From the NCBI GenBank assembly GCA_017858735.1, contig JAFMBH010000004.1:1-64000 (forward strand): 64,000 nt of DNA. Direction: 5' to 3'. Origin of the DNA: Bacteroidota bacterium (GTDB lineage: Bacteria > Bacteroidota > Bacteroidia > Chitinophagales > Saprospiraceae). The notes beneath the pieces were generated by a model that did not search any database, had not been told where the DNA came from, and saw only the letters and a list, made by a program, of their open reading frames with translations. Every line of letters begins with the position of its first letter. The first letter of the stretch is position 1. Shown here piece after piece: positions 1-8,974 of the stretch. The translations under genes and the position numbers were made by a program.

Positions 1-211
<211 letters not shown>

Positions 212-276
212 AGCATTTAAAGTTATGGTTTGAAAAATTGATCAATTACTTTCACGATTAATAAAAGAATGCCTTG

Positions 277-308
277 CAAAAATAAAAAATATTATTTATT
301 TTTACAAA
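277..308 (-). promoter_or_regulatory. Bacteroidota-type promoter for the repeat-signal-peptide gene
   Basis: On the minus strand TTTG (308-305) is followed after exactly 20 bases by TATTTTTG (284-277), matching the -33 and -7 consensus of Bacteroidota primary-sigma promoters. Transcription would start near 270, leaving a leader of about 60 bases before the ATG at 211. Confidence 0.6.
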
Positions 309-874
309 CATTTTTAAAAAATAAAATCATCTAAACAACTTATAACTATACTATTACGCACTTGAACCAAGAAAAATCACCATTCCAATTATCTATAAAA
401 AAACTATATTTAGGCCTGACCTGTGATATTTTCATTATCTGTGGAAATCTGAATTTGAAACTAATAGAAATATTTTCCACTCGTATTAAATCCTAAACTT
501 ACCGTCTGGTTTAGCTCCCTAATCCTCGAAATCCCGTAAATCCTGTTTCAAAACTTATTTACAGGAAACATTCCCCCAAAAAAAAAACCTCCCCAAAAAT
601 ACATTGGAAACCTAATCTCCGTTGGAAATTACGCGCGCAGCAGCCATTGGTTTTGAATCAGGATTTTTAGGATTTAAAGGGCCATAGCCCCGCCATCTTA
701 GTAAGACTCCGCCGTCAGGTCATCCATACCATCAGTTCGCACCTTATCGTAAGGTCTTTCCATCCATCCGGTCACTCCGCCTACATCAAATAGGGGCCAT
801 AGCCCCGTCATCTTCGCACTCTTTCAATGCATCCAAGCTTTTTGGGCAGCCTCTTTTTAATTAAAACTTATGTA
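309..874. other. Non-coding stretch with a duplicated 21-base hairpin motif
   Basis: No convincing gene is seen. A 21-base motif beginning GGGCCATAGCCCCG occurs at 679-699 and again at 794-814 with one mismatch; each copy can fold (GGGC, loop CATA, GCCC). The 600-830 part is visibly richer in G and C than its surroundings, and an A10 run lies near 578-587. The stretch lies between the 5' end of the left-edge gene and the 3' end of the DUF4403 gene, so it may hold the latter's transcription end. Confidence 0.6.
679..814. repeat. Two copies of a short palindromic motif, 115 bases apart
   Basis: Copies at 679-699 and 794-814 are 20 of 21 bases identical and each contains a self-complementary core GGGGC-CATA-GCCCC (copy 1 has one G fewer). 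This looks like a REP-like intergenic element, but only two copies are visible here. Confidence 0.5.
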
Positions 875-2251
875 TTATTTTTTTTGAACTGTGGAAGTAA
901 ATATGCCTAAATTTCCACCAATACCCATATCAATGAGTATTCCATCAGAAGTAATTTGAATATTGTCAACCGATAATTGATCAATTTTACTTTTCATCCT
1001 GAAACCAGTGGCCAACGGATATTCATTCAACTGCTTTTCAAGTTCTTTTTTAGTATCATTTAGATTCAGCGTCAGATAAAAATTTATATTTTCCTGAATC
1101 ATCTTTTTCAAATTACTTTTTAAAATCCAACCCGCCGTTTTTACAAGGAAATTCTTCGTTTCCAGATTAAATTCTAAATCCGGAAGATTAATTAAATTTG
1201 TTAAGGTATCAATTTGAGGGGTTCCCGTCAGGAATATCTTCCCTTTATAAGCACCTGACAGGGTTAATTCAACCCCCAACTTATTATTAATCCCAAAATA
1301 ATTAACATCTTCAACGGTAACAGATTTTTTTCCACTAGAAAAGGTCTGGCCACCCACTTGATTTAAGGTTAGTAATTTTGTTTCTGAAAATGGCAATTTA
1401 GTTCGCAGCACAAGAATAGTGCGTTGACTTTCACCCAAGACCTGGACATAATCCGGTATCTTGGTTACCCCATTCGCCATAGGTTTTTCTCCAATATTTA
1501 GCTGTGGTTTTGCCGAAAGAGAAAGATTTGTCTGAATTGAATCTCCTTGAATAATCATTGGAGACATGGTTACTTTATTTGGATTAACCAATAACCAGGC
1601 TTTATATTCTTCAGAAACTGACAGCACCCTTGTAATAGAGCTCCAGGCACTGGCGACGATAGACTTTAGATCGAAATAAGTAGCGGTCATTTCATCTATC
1701 TGCTTGCCCAGATAGGATTTTGAATTATTTAAAATGACATCTGCCAACGAACCCAAAGGTATATTCATACCTGCTACTTGCGCAACAGGCTTTTTAATCC
1801 AAACATAATGAGTGAGATCTGTTTGTGTTTTCAGCGTCCAGTCCTTCCCTATTTTAAAACTGGTTTTTGCCTCCAGCTCTATTTCTCCTGAAGCGTTGAC
1901 ATGGGTTACCATGGCGTCATAAATGACTTGTATGGTTAGTGGTATTTTATATTTGATTTCATTCTCCTTGCCACTTAATCTTATGGGATTCCTTTTATAA
2001 ACCTTAACTTTCATCCTGTCCCCATCATTAAAATCTTTGTCTTCATATAATAAACCTGTCAATTGACTGTTGATGATTGATTCCAAAACTGCCAACTTCA
2101 GATTCACCGGAATATTTAGTTTTGAAACAGGTAATGGAATAAGTGCCGTATTATATTGCGGAGTAGGCGACACCAATTCTTTTTGCCCCGAGCAACCCAT
2201 TATTATAAGTACCGTTAATAGAAAAGTAAAAAATAGATTTAGGCGAGTCAT
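875..2251 (-). CDS. DUF4403 family lipoprotein
   Basis: A 458-residue protein if translation begins at the Met at 2251; an in-frame upstream Met at 2293 gives 472 residues but puts 14 extra residues before the signal sequence. The chosen start gives MTRLN, a hydrophobic core and a lipobox ending IMGC, so the protein should be lipidated at Cys20. The rest matches the DUF4403 family (all-beta, tandem tubular-lipid-binding-like halves), known from envelope lipoproteins of unassigned function. It is divergent from the VPS10-like gene starting at 2340. No operon partner is seen. Confidence 0.75.
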   Translation of the reverse strand: MTRLNLFFTFLLTVLIIMGCSGQKELVSPTPQYNTALIPLPVSKLNIPVNLKLAVLESIINSQLTGLLYEDKDFNDGDRMKVKVYKRNPIRLSGKENEIKYKIPLTIQVIYDAMVTHVNASGEIELEAKTSFKIGKDWTLKTQTDLTHYVWIKKPVAQVAGMNIPLGSLADVILNNSKSYLGKQIDEMTATYFDLKSIVASAWSSITRVLSVSEEYKAWLLVNPNKVTMSPMIIQGDSIQTNLSLSAKPQLNIGEKPMANGVTKIPDYVQVLGESQRTILVLRTKLPFSETKLLTLNQVGGQTFSSGKKSVTVEDVNYFGINNKLGVELTLSGAYKGKIFLTGTPQIDTLTNLINLPDLEFNLETKNFLVKTAGWILKSNLKKMIQENINFYLTLNLNDTKKELEKQLNEYPLATGFRMKSKIDQLSVDNIQITSDGILIDMGIGGNLGIFTSTVQKK

Positions 2252-2339
2252 TTTATTGATTTTTGTTGCAATTGTAGTAATTTGTTCTTTCATTGTGGTA
2301 AAAGTACCTTTAAAAATTTTGCAATTTCTACTTAAAAAA

Positions 2340-5300
2340 ATGATTATGTTACCTAAAATGCGACAAGTAAAATGGTTAAGTTTTCTCCTTTTACTGGTAT
2401 TAACTAGTTTTGGATTAAATGCTCAGAAGAAAAAAACAGTTTCCTCCACTATTCCTCAAAAAGAAGTACCCTCGATCAACTTTCCTGAAAGTTCCTTTAA
2501 TGCGCTGAGCTGGCGTTCTATAGGTCCTTTTAGAGGAGGTAGATCAGCGGCAGTATCTGGTGTAGTCGGAAAACCAAATCTTTATTATTTTGGCTCAACA
2601 GGTGGAGGTGTTTGGAAAACACAAGATGCAGGTCAGACCTGGGAAAACATTTCAGATAAATATTTTGGAGGATCCGTTGGATCTATTGCCGTGTCTGAAA
2701 GTGACCCTAATGTCATTTATGTTGGTGGTGGTGAGGTTACAGTGCGTGGTAATGTTTCTTACGGTTATGGTATGTGGAAAAGTGCCGATGCCGGAAAAAC
2801 CTGGCAAATGGCCGGACTGCCTGAGTCAAAACATATACCAAGAATTAAAATACATCCTAAAAATCCAGACTTAGTATATGCTGCCGTTTTAGGTGATTTG
2901 TTCAAATCCAGCTCAGAAAGAGGCGTTTATCGTTCAAAAGACGGAGGCAAAAATTGGGAGAAAATTCTTTTTGCCAATGCCGATGCTGGCGCAGTAGATT
3001 TAGTAATCGATCCGGGAAATGCCAGAATCTTATATGCTGCTACCTGGAGAGTTAGAAGAACGCCTTATGACTTGTCCAGCGGCGGCGAAGGCTCAGATTT
3101 ATGGAAAAGTACAGATGGTGGCGACAACTGGACAAAAATTTCAGCTAACAAAGGCCTGCCTAAAGGTCCACTGGGTATTATGGGAATTACCGTTTCTCCA
3201 GTTAATTCTGAAAAATTATTTGCTATCATTGAAGCCAATGACGGAGGCGTTTATCGCTCTGACAATGGCGGAGATTCCTGGGTTAGAACCAATGAAGAGA
3301 GGAATTTAAGACAACGCGCCTGGTATTATACCAGAATTTATGCCGATACTAAAAATGAAGAGGTTGTTTATGTGCTCAATGTGAACTATCACAGATCAGG
3401 GGATGGTGGAAAAACGTTTAATACGAGCAATGCACAACATGGTGATCATCACGATTTATGGATTTCCCCAGATGATTCAAATAAAATGATTATTGGCGAT
3501 GATGGTGGAGGTCAGGTTTCGATAGATGGAGGTACCAACTGGACAACTTATCATAATCAACCTACTGCCCAATTTTATCGCGTTATCACAGACAATCATT
3601 TCCCTTACAGAATTTATGGTGCACAACAAGATAACTCTACCCTGAGAATTTACCATCGCACAGAAGGATCAGAAATTGGAGAAAGAGATTGGGAAGAGAC
3701 CGCAGGAGGTGAATCAGCTCATCTTGCTGTTGATCCCAATGATAATGAAATTGTTTATGGTAGCAGTTATGGTGGCCTTTTAGAAAGAGTTAACCATAGA
3801 ACAAAGCAAAATCAAACCATCAATGTTTGGCCAGATAATCCTATGGGTTATGGTGCGGAAGGATCAAAATACAGATTCCAATGGAATTTCCCTGTATTCA
3901 CATCTCCTAATAATCCTAAAAAACTCTACGCAGCATCACAACATTTACACGCATCAGAAGACGGCGGACGTTCCTGGACCACAATTAGTCCGGACCTTAC
4001 AAGAAATGATGTATCCAAAATGAAAAGTTCCGGAGGCCCAATTACTCAGGACAATACAAGTGTCGAATATTATTGTACTGTTTTTGCCGCCTTGGAATCT
4101 TCTTCACAACCTGGCCTTCTTTGGGCAGGTTCCGATGACGGTCTCATTCATGTTAGTAAAGATAATGGCGCAAATTGGGAAAATGTAACCCCGGCAGGTA
4201 TGCCTGAATGGATGATGATTAATTCCATTGAACAAGACCCGTTCCATAAAGGTGGTTTATATGTAGCAGGTACACGCTATAAATCAGGTGATTACACACC
4301 TTATTTATACCATACTACCGATTATGGCAAATCATGGGACCTAATTACGGCGGGTATTGATAAAAATCATTTTACCAGGGTAATTCGTGCTGACCCTAAA
4401 AAGGAAGGCTTACTATATGCAGGAACTGAATCGGGAATGTATATTTCTTTTGACAATGGTACCTCCTGGAAACCATTCCAGCTGAATTTACCCATTGTTC
4501 CAATCACAGATTTAGCTATTAAAAATGATAATTTAATTGCGGCTACTCAAGGAAGAGCTTTCTGGATCATAGACGATTTAACGCCTCTTCATCAGCTCAA
4601 TAAAGATGTTTCTACCGCTGAAATGCATTTGTTCAAACCTATGCCAAGCTATAGAATGGAAGGTGGCCCCGGATGGAGAGGAGTCAATACGAAAACAGCT
4701 GGCGCCAATCATCCCGGGGGTGTTATGGTTCATTTCAATCTGAAGGAAGTTCCTGCTGATTCTATCGTTGTAAAACTTTCATTTCACGAAGCCAATGGCA
4801 AATTAATTAAAGAATTTGCTACTAATGCAAAGGAAAGAATGGATAAGCTTACAGATTTAAAGGCAGGTGGAAATCGCTTTGTCTGGAATATGCAATATCC
4901 AGGCGCCTTGAGGTTTGATGGCATGATCCTATGGGCTGCTGCATTAAATGGTCCTAAAGCAGTTCCCGGAACCTACAAAGTGGTGTTAACTTTAGGTAAA
5001 ATCCAACAAGAACAAACCTTTGAAATTGTTAAGGACCCTCGCTCTGAGTCAACTGTAGAAGATTATGCAAAACAGTTCAGTTTCCTTATTGACATTCGAG
5101 ATAAGGTAACGGAAGCTCATCAGGCTATCCTTGACATAAGAGAAACCAGAAAGCAAATTAATCATCTTAAATCTATCTGGAAAGATGATCCTGAAATGAA
5201 ATCGCTCATTCAAAAAGCGAACGATATAGATAAAGAGATTACCAGAATTGAAAATGAACTTTATCAGACAAAGAACAAAAGTGGTCAGGATCCTTTAAAT

Positions 5301-5534
5301 TATCCAATCAAGCTAACAAACAAACTTGCTCACGTAGGAAGCATTACCAATCGTGGTGATTTTCCTCCAACCCAGCAAGCCGTGCAAGTAAAAACAGAGT
5401 TAAGCAAACAGATTAACGCTGAATTGCAAAAATGGGAAACCATAAAATCTGCTGATATGGAAGCTTTTAATTCCTCAGTAAAAGAAAAGGGAATAGATGT
5501 TTTAAAACTTAAAAAAGAAAACAAAACCTCTTGA
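2340..5534 (+). CDS. Secreted VPS10/sortilin-like beta-propeller protein
   Basis: 1064 residues from ATG 2340; further in-frame Mets at 2346 and 2358 are possible starts, and the long upstream extension to 2070 overlaps the divergent gene and is not believed. A signal peptide ends near LNAQ. The body is a run of BNR/Asp-box-like blades (S-x-D-x-G-x-x-W, for example KSADAGKTW, RSKDGGKNW, RSDNGGDSW, HTTDYGKSW) typical of VPS10/sortilin-like and glycosyl-hydrolase-like ten-bladed propellers. The last about 250 residues are a beta domain followed by a charged helical stretch. It lacks a clear type IX sorting tail. In Bacteroidota such proteins are periplasmic or outer-surface; substrate unknown. 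Confidence 0.8.
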   Translation: MIMLPKMRQVKWLSFLLLLVLTSFGLNAQKKKTVSSTIPQKEVPSINFPESSFNALSWRSIGPFRGGRSAAVSGVVGKPNLYYFGSTGGGVWKTQDAGQTWENISDKYFGGSVGSIAVSESDPNVIYVGGGEVTVRGNVSYGYGMWKSADAGKTWQMAGLPESKHIPRIKIHPKNPDLVYAAVLGDLFKSSSERGVYRSKDGGKNWEKILFANADAGAVDLVIDPGNARILYAATWRVRRTPYDLSSGGEGSDLWKSTDGGDNWTKISANKGLPKGPLGIMGITVSPVNSEKLFAIIEANDGGVYRSDNGGDSWVRTNEERNLRQRAWYYTRIYADTKNEEVVYVLNVNYHRSGDGGKTFNTSNAQHGDHHDLWISPDDSNKMIIGDDGGGQVSIDGGTNWTTYHNQPTAQFYRVITDNHFPYRIYGAQQDNSTLRIYHRTEGSEIGERDWEETAGGESAHLAVDPNDNEIVYGSSYGGLLERVNHRTKQNQTINVWPDNPMGYGAEGSKYRFQWNFPVFTSPNNPKKLYAASQHLHASEDGGRSWTTISPDLTRNDVSKMKSSGGPITQDNTSVEYYCTVFAALESSSQPGLLWAGSDDGLIHVSKDNGANWENVTPAGMPEWMMINSIEQDPFHKGGLYVAGTRYKSGDYTPYLYHTTDYGKSWDLITAGIDKNHFTRVIRADPKKEGLLYAGTESGMYISFDNGTSWKPFQLNLPIVPITDLAIKNDNLIAATQGRAFWIIDDLTPLHQLNKDVSTAEMHLFKPMPSYRMEGGPGWRGVNTKTAGANHPGGVMVHFNLKEVPADSIVVKLSFHEANGKLIKEFATNAKERMDKLTDLKAGGNRFVWNMQYPGALRFDGMILWAAALNGPKAVPGTYKVVLTLGKIQQEQTFEIVKDPRSESTVEDYAKQFSFLIDIRDKVTEAHQAILDIRETRKQINHLKSIWKDDPEMKSLIQKANDIDKEITRIENELYQTKNKSGQDPLNYPIKLTNKLAHVGSITNRGDFPPTQQAVQVKTELSKQINAELQKWETIKSADMEAFNSSVKEKGIDVLKLKKENKTS

Positions 5535-5546
5535 TTCTTGTTAGTT

Positions 5547-5576
5547 ATGGGAAATAGGAATTTTCCTATTTCCCAT
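5547..5576. terminator. Perfect 14-bp inverted repeat downstream of the VPS10-like gene
   Basis: ATGGGAAATAGGAA (5547-5560) pairs perfectly with 5563-5576. It lies 13 bases after the stop of the VPS10-like gene and 18 bases before the next start. No T-run follows, so it may be an mRNA 3'-end stabiliser, a partial read-through attenuator or a non-canonical terminator. Confidence 0.5.
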
Positions 5577-5594
5577 ACTACTTAACTAAACATC

Positions 5595-5765
5595 ATGTTC
5601 GGATTATTCAAAAAAGACCCTTTAGTGAATTTGCAAAAATCGTACAATCAATTACTTGAAGAAGCAATGCAATTGCAGAGAAAAGGGGATATTAAAGGTT
5701 ATGCTGCAAAGATGGCCGAATCAGAGATAGTTATGAATGAAATTGAGAAGATAAAAAAGGGATAA
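5595..5765 (+). CDS. Small DUF6435-like protein
   Basis: 56 residues, starting MFGLFKKDP and continuing as a single charged amphipathic helix region (LEEAMQLQRKGD, EIEKIKKG). The N-terminal MFGLFKKDP and the helix composition match the small DUF6435 family from memory. It follows the VPS10-like gene after a perfect hairpin and stops two bases before the convergent end of dihydroorotase. No signal peptide, so probably cytoplasmic. Function unknown. Confidence 0.7.
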   Translation: MFGLFKKDPLVNLQKSYNQLLEEAMQLQRKGDIKGYAAKMAESEIVMNEIEKIKKG

Positions 5766-5767
5766 GG

Positions 5768-7108
5768 TTAACGAATAAACTTTAATCTTTCTCCTTTCAC
5801 ATCTTCCTTTATTTGGCCGTCATGCCAAACTAAGTTTCCATTAACCATGGTGGTCAAAACCGCCCCTTTCATGGTTTTTCCTAGTAATGGGCTCCATTTG
5901 CAGTGGTAAGCAATATTTTCAGCAGTTATCTGATATGGAATATTTATATCTACGATAGCTACATCAGCTGCAAATCCTTCTTCTATATATCCTCTATTTT
6001 TTATGCCAAAACACTCCGCTGGAGCATGGCTCATTTTTTCAACAATTTTTTCCAGAGAAATCAAACCTTTGTGATAAAAATCAAGCATTATCTGAAGGCT
6101 GTGTTGTACCAGGGGAACACCAGAAGGGGCTGAAAAATAATTTTGCTGCTTTTCAGCAAAGGTATGGGGGGCATGGTCTGTAGCGATAATATCCAGTTTA
6201 TCAGATAACAATCCTTGCAATAAGGCCGTTTGGTGATCTACTGATTTAATAGCAGGATTACATTTGATTAAACTTCCTAATGACTCATAATCATTACTGT
6301 TAAAGTATAAATGATGCACACAAACCTCAGAAGTTATTCTTTTTTCTTTCAGCGGAATAGTATTATTAAAAAGTTTTAATTCATCCGCTGTTGAAATGTG
6401 TAATATGTGTAATCTGGTGCCGTAGGATTTAGCCAGGGATACGGCCATTTCCGACGATAACAAGCAAGCCTGAACAGACCGAATCTCATGGTGATAAGCC
6501 ATCGGAATTTCTTCCCCGTAGGAGGCAAGAAAAGCCGCTTCATTTCGTTTAATGGTTTGCTCGTCTTCGCAATGAGTTGATATTAATATAGGTATTTCTG
6601 AAAATAAAGTATGTAAAGCGGTAGGGTGATCGACCAACATATTACCTGTACTGGAACCCATGAAAATTTTAACACCACAAACTTCGTCAGAAATTGCTTT
6701 TAAAACCTCCTCCACATTATCATTGGTCGCGCCCATAAAAAAAGAGTAATTAGCCACAGAATTAGCGGCGCCTATGGCATATTTCTGTTCGAGTAACTCT
6801 TTAGTAATAGCGGGTGGTTTAGTATTTGGCATTTCCATAAACGAGGTAACACCGCCCATAACCGCCGCTTTTGCCTCTGAATAAATATTTGCTTTGTGGG
6901 TTAAACCGGGTTCTCTAAAATGCACCTGGGTATCGATAATCCCAGGAATTAAGTGTTTTCCCGTTCCATTTAATTCAATGTCGGCAGAATGACCTATGGA
7001 AGGAGCTATTTTGTCAATTATCCCATCCTTAATGAAAACATCTGCTATGCTAATTGTTCCCCTATTCACCACTTGAACATCACGAACGATAACTGAAGGT
7101 TGACTCAT
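5768..7108 (-). CDS. pyrC: Dihydroorotase (pyrimidine synthesis)
   Basis: 446 residues, amidohydrolase fold. It would cyclise carbamoyl-aspartate to dihydroorotate in the cytoplasm. Visible motifs: PGIIDTQVHFREPG around residues 55-68, MEMPNTKP, the segment GVKIFMGSSTGN, metal-ligand His in ISTHCEDE and HILHISTA, and the catalytic Asp in IIATDHAPHT. The first His of the usual HxH pair is Gln61, which I recall as normal for the Bacteroidota group of this enzyme. Divergent from purK at 7205, so two nucleotide-synthesis genes share one intergenic region. Length is normal for the family. Confidence 0.93.
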   Translation of the reverse strand: MSQPSVIVRDVQVVNRGTISIADVFIKDGIIDKIAPSIGHSADIELNGTGKHLIPGIIDTQVHFREPGLTHKANIYSEAKAAVMGGVTSFMEMPNTKPPAITKELLEQKYAIGAANSVANYSFFMGATNDNVEEVLKAISDEVCGVKIFMGSSTGNMLVDHPTALHTLFSEIPILISTHCEDEQTIKRNEAAFLASYGEEIPMAYHHEIRSVQACLLSSEMAVSLAKSYGTRLHILHISTADELKLFNNTIPLKEKRITSEVCVHHLYFNSNDYESLGSLIKCNPAIKSVDHQTALLQGLLSDKLDIIATDHAPHTFAEKQQNYFSAPSGVPLVQHSLQIMLDFYHKGLISLEKIVEKMSHAPAECFGIKNRGYIEEGFAADVAIVDINIPYQITAENIAYHCKWSPLLGKTMKGAVLTTMVNGNLVWHDGQIKEDVKGERLKFIR

Positions 7109-7204
7109 TTGTTTTTTATTTCCAAAGATAGGTCAAAAAGCAAAATGAGAACAGGGCAGATAAGCACTAAATTTCATAAATTTGTTAAATTTTAACTATT
7201 AAAC

Positions 7205-8359
7205 ATGCAACACAAAAACCTGTTAGACCATAAAATTGGCATTTTAGGTGGAGGACAATTAGGGAAAATGTTAGCGATTGAAGCTGCCAACTGGCATTTA
7301 CCCATCTATATCCTGGATCAGGACCAGCAATTTCCAGCCGTTCCTTATGCACCTTTTTTTCAAGCAGGTGATTTTAAAAATTTTGACGATGTTGTTCAAT
7401 TTGGAAAAAAAGTAGATATTTTAACCATAGAAATAGAACAAATTAATGTTGATGCCCTTTTTTATTTAGAGAAAGAAGGTGTCAAAGTTTATCCCAAACC
7501 TTCCACCGTTAAGGTTATACAAGATAAAGGATTACAAAAAATATTTTATCAGGAACGAGATATTCCAACCGCCGGATTTCAGCTATTTGATGATGGAAAA
7601 GAAATTAAAGAGGCTTTAAAAAACAAGCAAATAACCTTCCCATTTGTCCAAAAATCAAGAAAAGATGGTTACGATGGAAAAGGTGTTGTCGTAGTTTCTA
7701 ATGAAAATGATATTACAAACCTCTTGGATTGCCCTAGTATTATAGAAGAAAGAATAAACATAAAGACCGAAATCAGCATCCTCATAGCAAGATCAGCCTC
7801 TGGTGAACTAATACATTATGAACCTGTTGAACAACACTTTAATCAGGAAGCTAATTTAGTATCCTTTTTGATTTGTCCCGCTGAGCTTAATAAAGGCACA
7901 TTATCTAAAATGAATGAAATTGCTTCCTTAATAGCTATCGATTTAGACCTAGTTGGCTTACTGGCTATTGAATTCTTTTTAGATGAAAACGATGATATAT
8001 TTGTTAATGAGGTGGCACCACGACCACATAATAGTGGACATCATACCCAGAATAGTTGCGAAACCTCACAATTTGAACAGCATTTAAGGGCCATACTGGA
8101 TTTGCCCCTCGGATCAACAAGGCAACATAGCATTGGAGCTATGGTAAACATTGTTGGGGAACCTGGATATGCTGGAAAAACGAAATACGTTGGTATTGAG
8201 GAATGTATGAAAATAGAAGGCGCGCATTTACACTTATACGGAAAAACAGAAACAAGGCCCTTTAGAAAAATGGGTCATATTAATATTGCTGACAGCGATA
8301 GAAAAAAGGTATTAGAGAACATTGAAAAAATAAAAAGCACCTTAAGAGTAATTTCCTAA
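7205..8359 (+). CDS. purK: 5-(carboxyamino)imidazole ribonucleotide synthase
   Basis: 384 residues, ATP-grasp enzyme of purine synthesis that carboxylates AIR to N5-CAIR using ATP and bicarbonate. The N-terminal motif GILGGGQLGKMLA (about residues 12-24) and the nucleotide-binding segments QKSRKDGYDGKGV and FVNEVAPRPHNSGHHT are diagnostic. Its usual partner purE is not adjacent. A TAAATTTG box at 7177-7184 could be its -7 element, but no -33 TTG sits at the proper distance. The last codons and stop lie inside a hairpin that also serves the convergent gene. Confidence 0.95.
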   Translation: MQHKNLLDHKIGILGGGQLGKMLAIEAANWHLPIYILDQDQQFPAVPYAPFFQAGDFKNFDDVVQFGKKVDILTIEIEQINVDALFYLEKEGVKVYPKPSTVKVIQDKGLQKIFYQERDIPTAGFQLFDDGKEIKEALKNKQITFPFVQKSRKDGYDGKGVVVVSNENDITNLLDCPSIIEERINIKTEISILIARSASGELIHYEPVEQHFNQEANLVSFLICPAELNKGTLSKMNEIASLIAIDLDLVGLLAIEFFLDENDDIFVNEVAPRPHNSGHHTQNSCETSQFEQHLRAILDLPLGSTRQHSIGAMVNIVGEPGYAGKTKYVGIEECMKIEGAHLHLYGKTETRPFRKMGHINIADSDRKKVLENIEKIKSTLRVIS

Positions 8360-8367
8360 GGTGCTTT
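8334..8367 (-). terminator. Terminator for the minus-strand gene, overlapping the end of purK
   Basis: AAAGCACCTTA (8334-8344) pairs perfectly with 8357-8367 around a 12-base loop. Read on the minus strand the stem follows the stop of the 8372-8974 gene by four bases and is followed by a T-rich run (TTATTTTTTC). The purK stop codon (8357-8359) is part of the stem. Confidence 0.6.
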
Positions 8368-8371
8368 AAGG

Positions 8372-8974
8372 TTAAAAAAACAATCCCGTTTTTATCTGGA
8401 TTCTCCTGAAATGATATTTCATGATACTTTCCGTTTGAAAAATTTGCCAGCCCCTGCTGGGGGTATTATCTATGTAACTTAGGTTTTGATACAAATAACC
8501 AATTTCTAACATAAGACTCATATTGTTTTGTATTTTTCTATAAATACTTGCACCAGAATACAAACGAAGCCCCAAACCGTTACTACCCCACCCTGTTTGC
8601 AGTCTGCTACCACCTATGCCTATACCTGCATCTGCCACACCGGAAAAACGCCAGTTTTTAGACTCATCTCTTAAAAAATACCTGAGTTCAGATAGTAAAC
8701 TAACACCATATAAACCGTCCAGGGGTTTGAATTGGGTGTAGGCAATGCCACCGCCAAGGGACCATTTGGGAGAGAGAACCTTTCCCATTTTATACTCGAA
8801 GCCGGTACATAAAAGAGCGCCTCCGTTCAAATAATATCCATAACCCAAGGAAAACTGACCTAAAATATAACCTTTATTCTCTAAGGATGGAGAAGGACTA
8901 AGGTCTTGACTCTTTAGAGAATGGGACAAAATAGTTAAAAAAAAGACTTGTAAAAGAAATCCCCTTTTAATCAT
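8372..8974 (-). CDS. Predicted small outer-membrane beta-barrel protein
   Basis: 200 residues with a signal peptide ending near LKSQ. The rest alternates polar and hydrophobic residues with many Gly and Tyr (GQFSLGYGYYLNGG, SGVADAGIGIGGS, LMLEIGYLYQNLSY), the pattern of a small eight-stranded outer-membrane barrel; no specific family is recognised. The start overlaps the end of the LVIVD-type lipoprotein gene by eight bases, which suggests translational coupling and a shared role. Confidence 0.6.
   Translation of the reverse strand: MIKRGFLLQVFFLTILSHSLKSQDLSPSPSLENKGYILGQFSLGYGYYLNGGALLCTGFEYKMGKVLSPKWSLGGGIAYTQFKPLDGLYGVSLLSELRYFLRDESKNWRFSGVADAGIGIGGSRLQTGWGSNGLGLRLYSGASIYRKIQNNMSLMLEIGYLYQNLSYIDNTPSRGWQIFQTESIMKYHFRRIQIKTGLFF

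Noticed and set aside
2070-2339. N-terminal extension of the VPS10-like protein up to 2070
   Set aside because: It lies antisense to the DUF4403 gene and places 90 residues before a clear signal peptide; start at 2340 preferred.
5768-7108. Dihydroorotase inactivated by loss of the first His of the HxH pair
   Set aside because: The D-x-Q-V-H form with intact other ligands is, as I recall, the normal pattern for this enzyme in Bacteroidota; no sign of decay.
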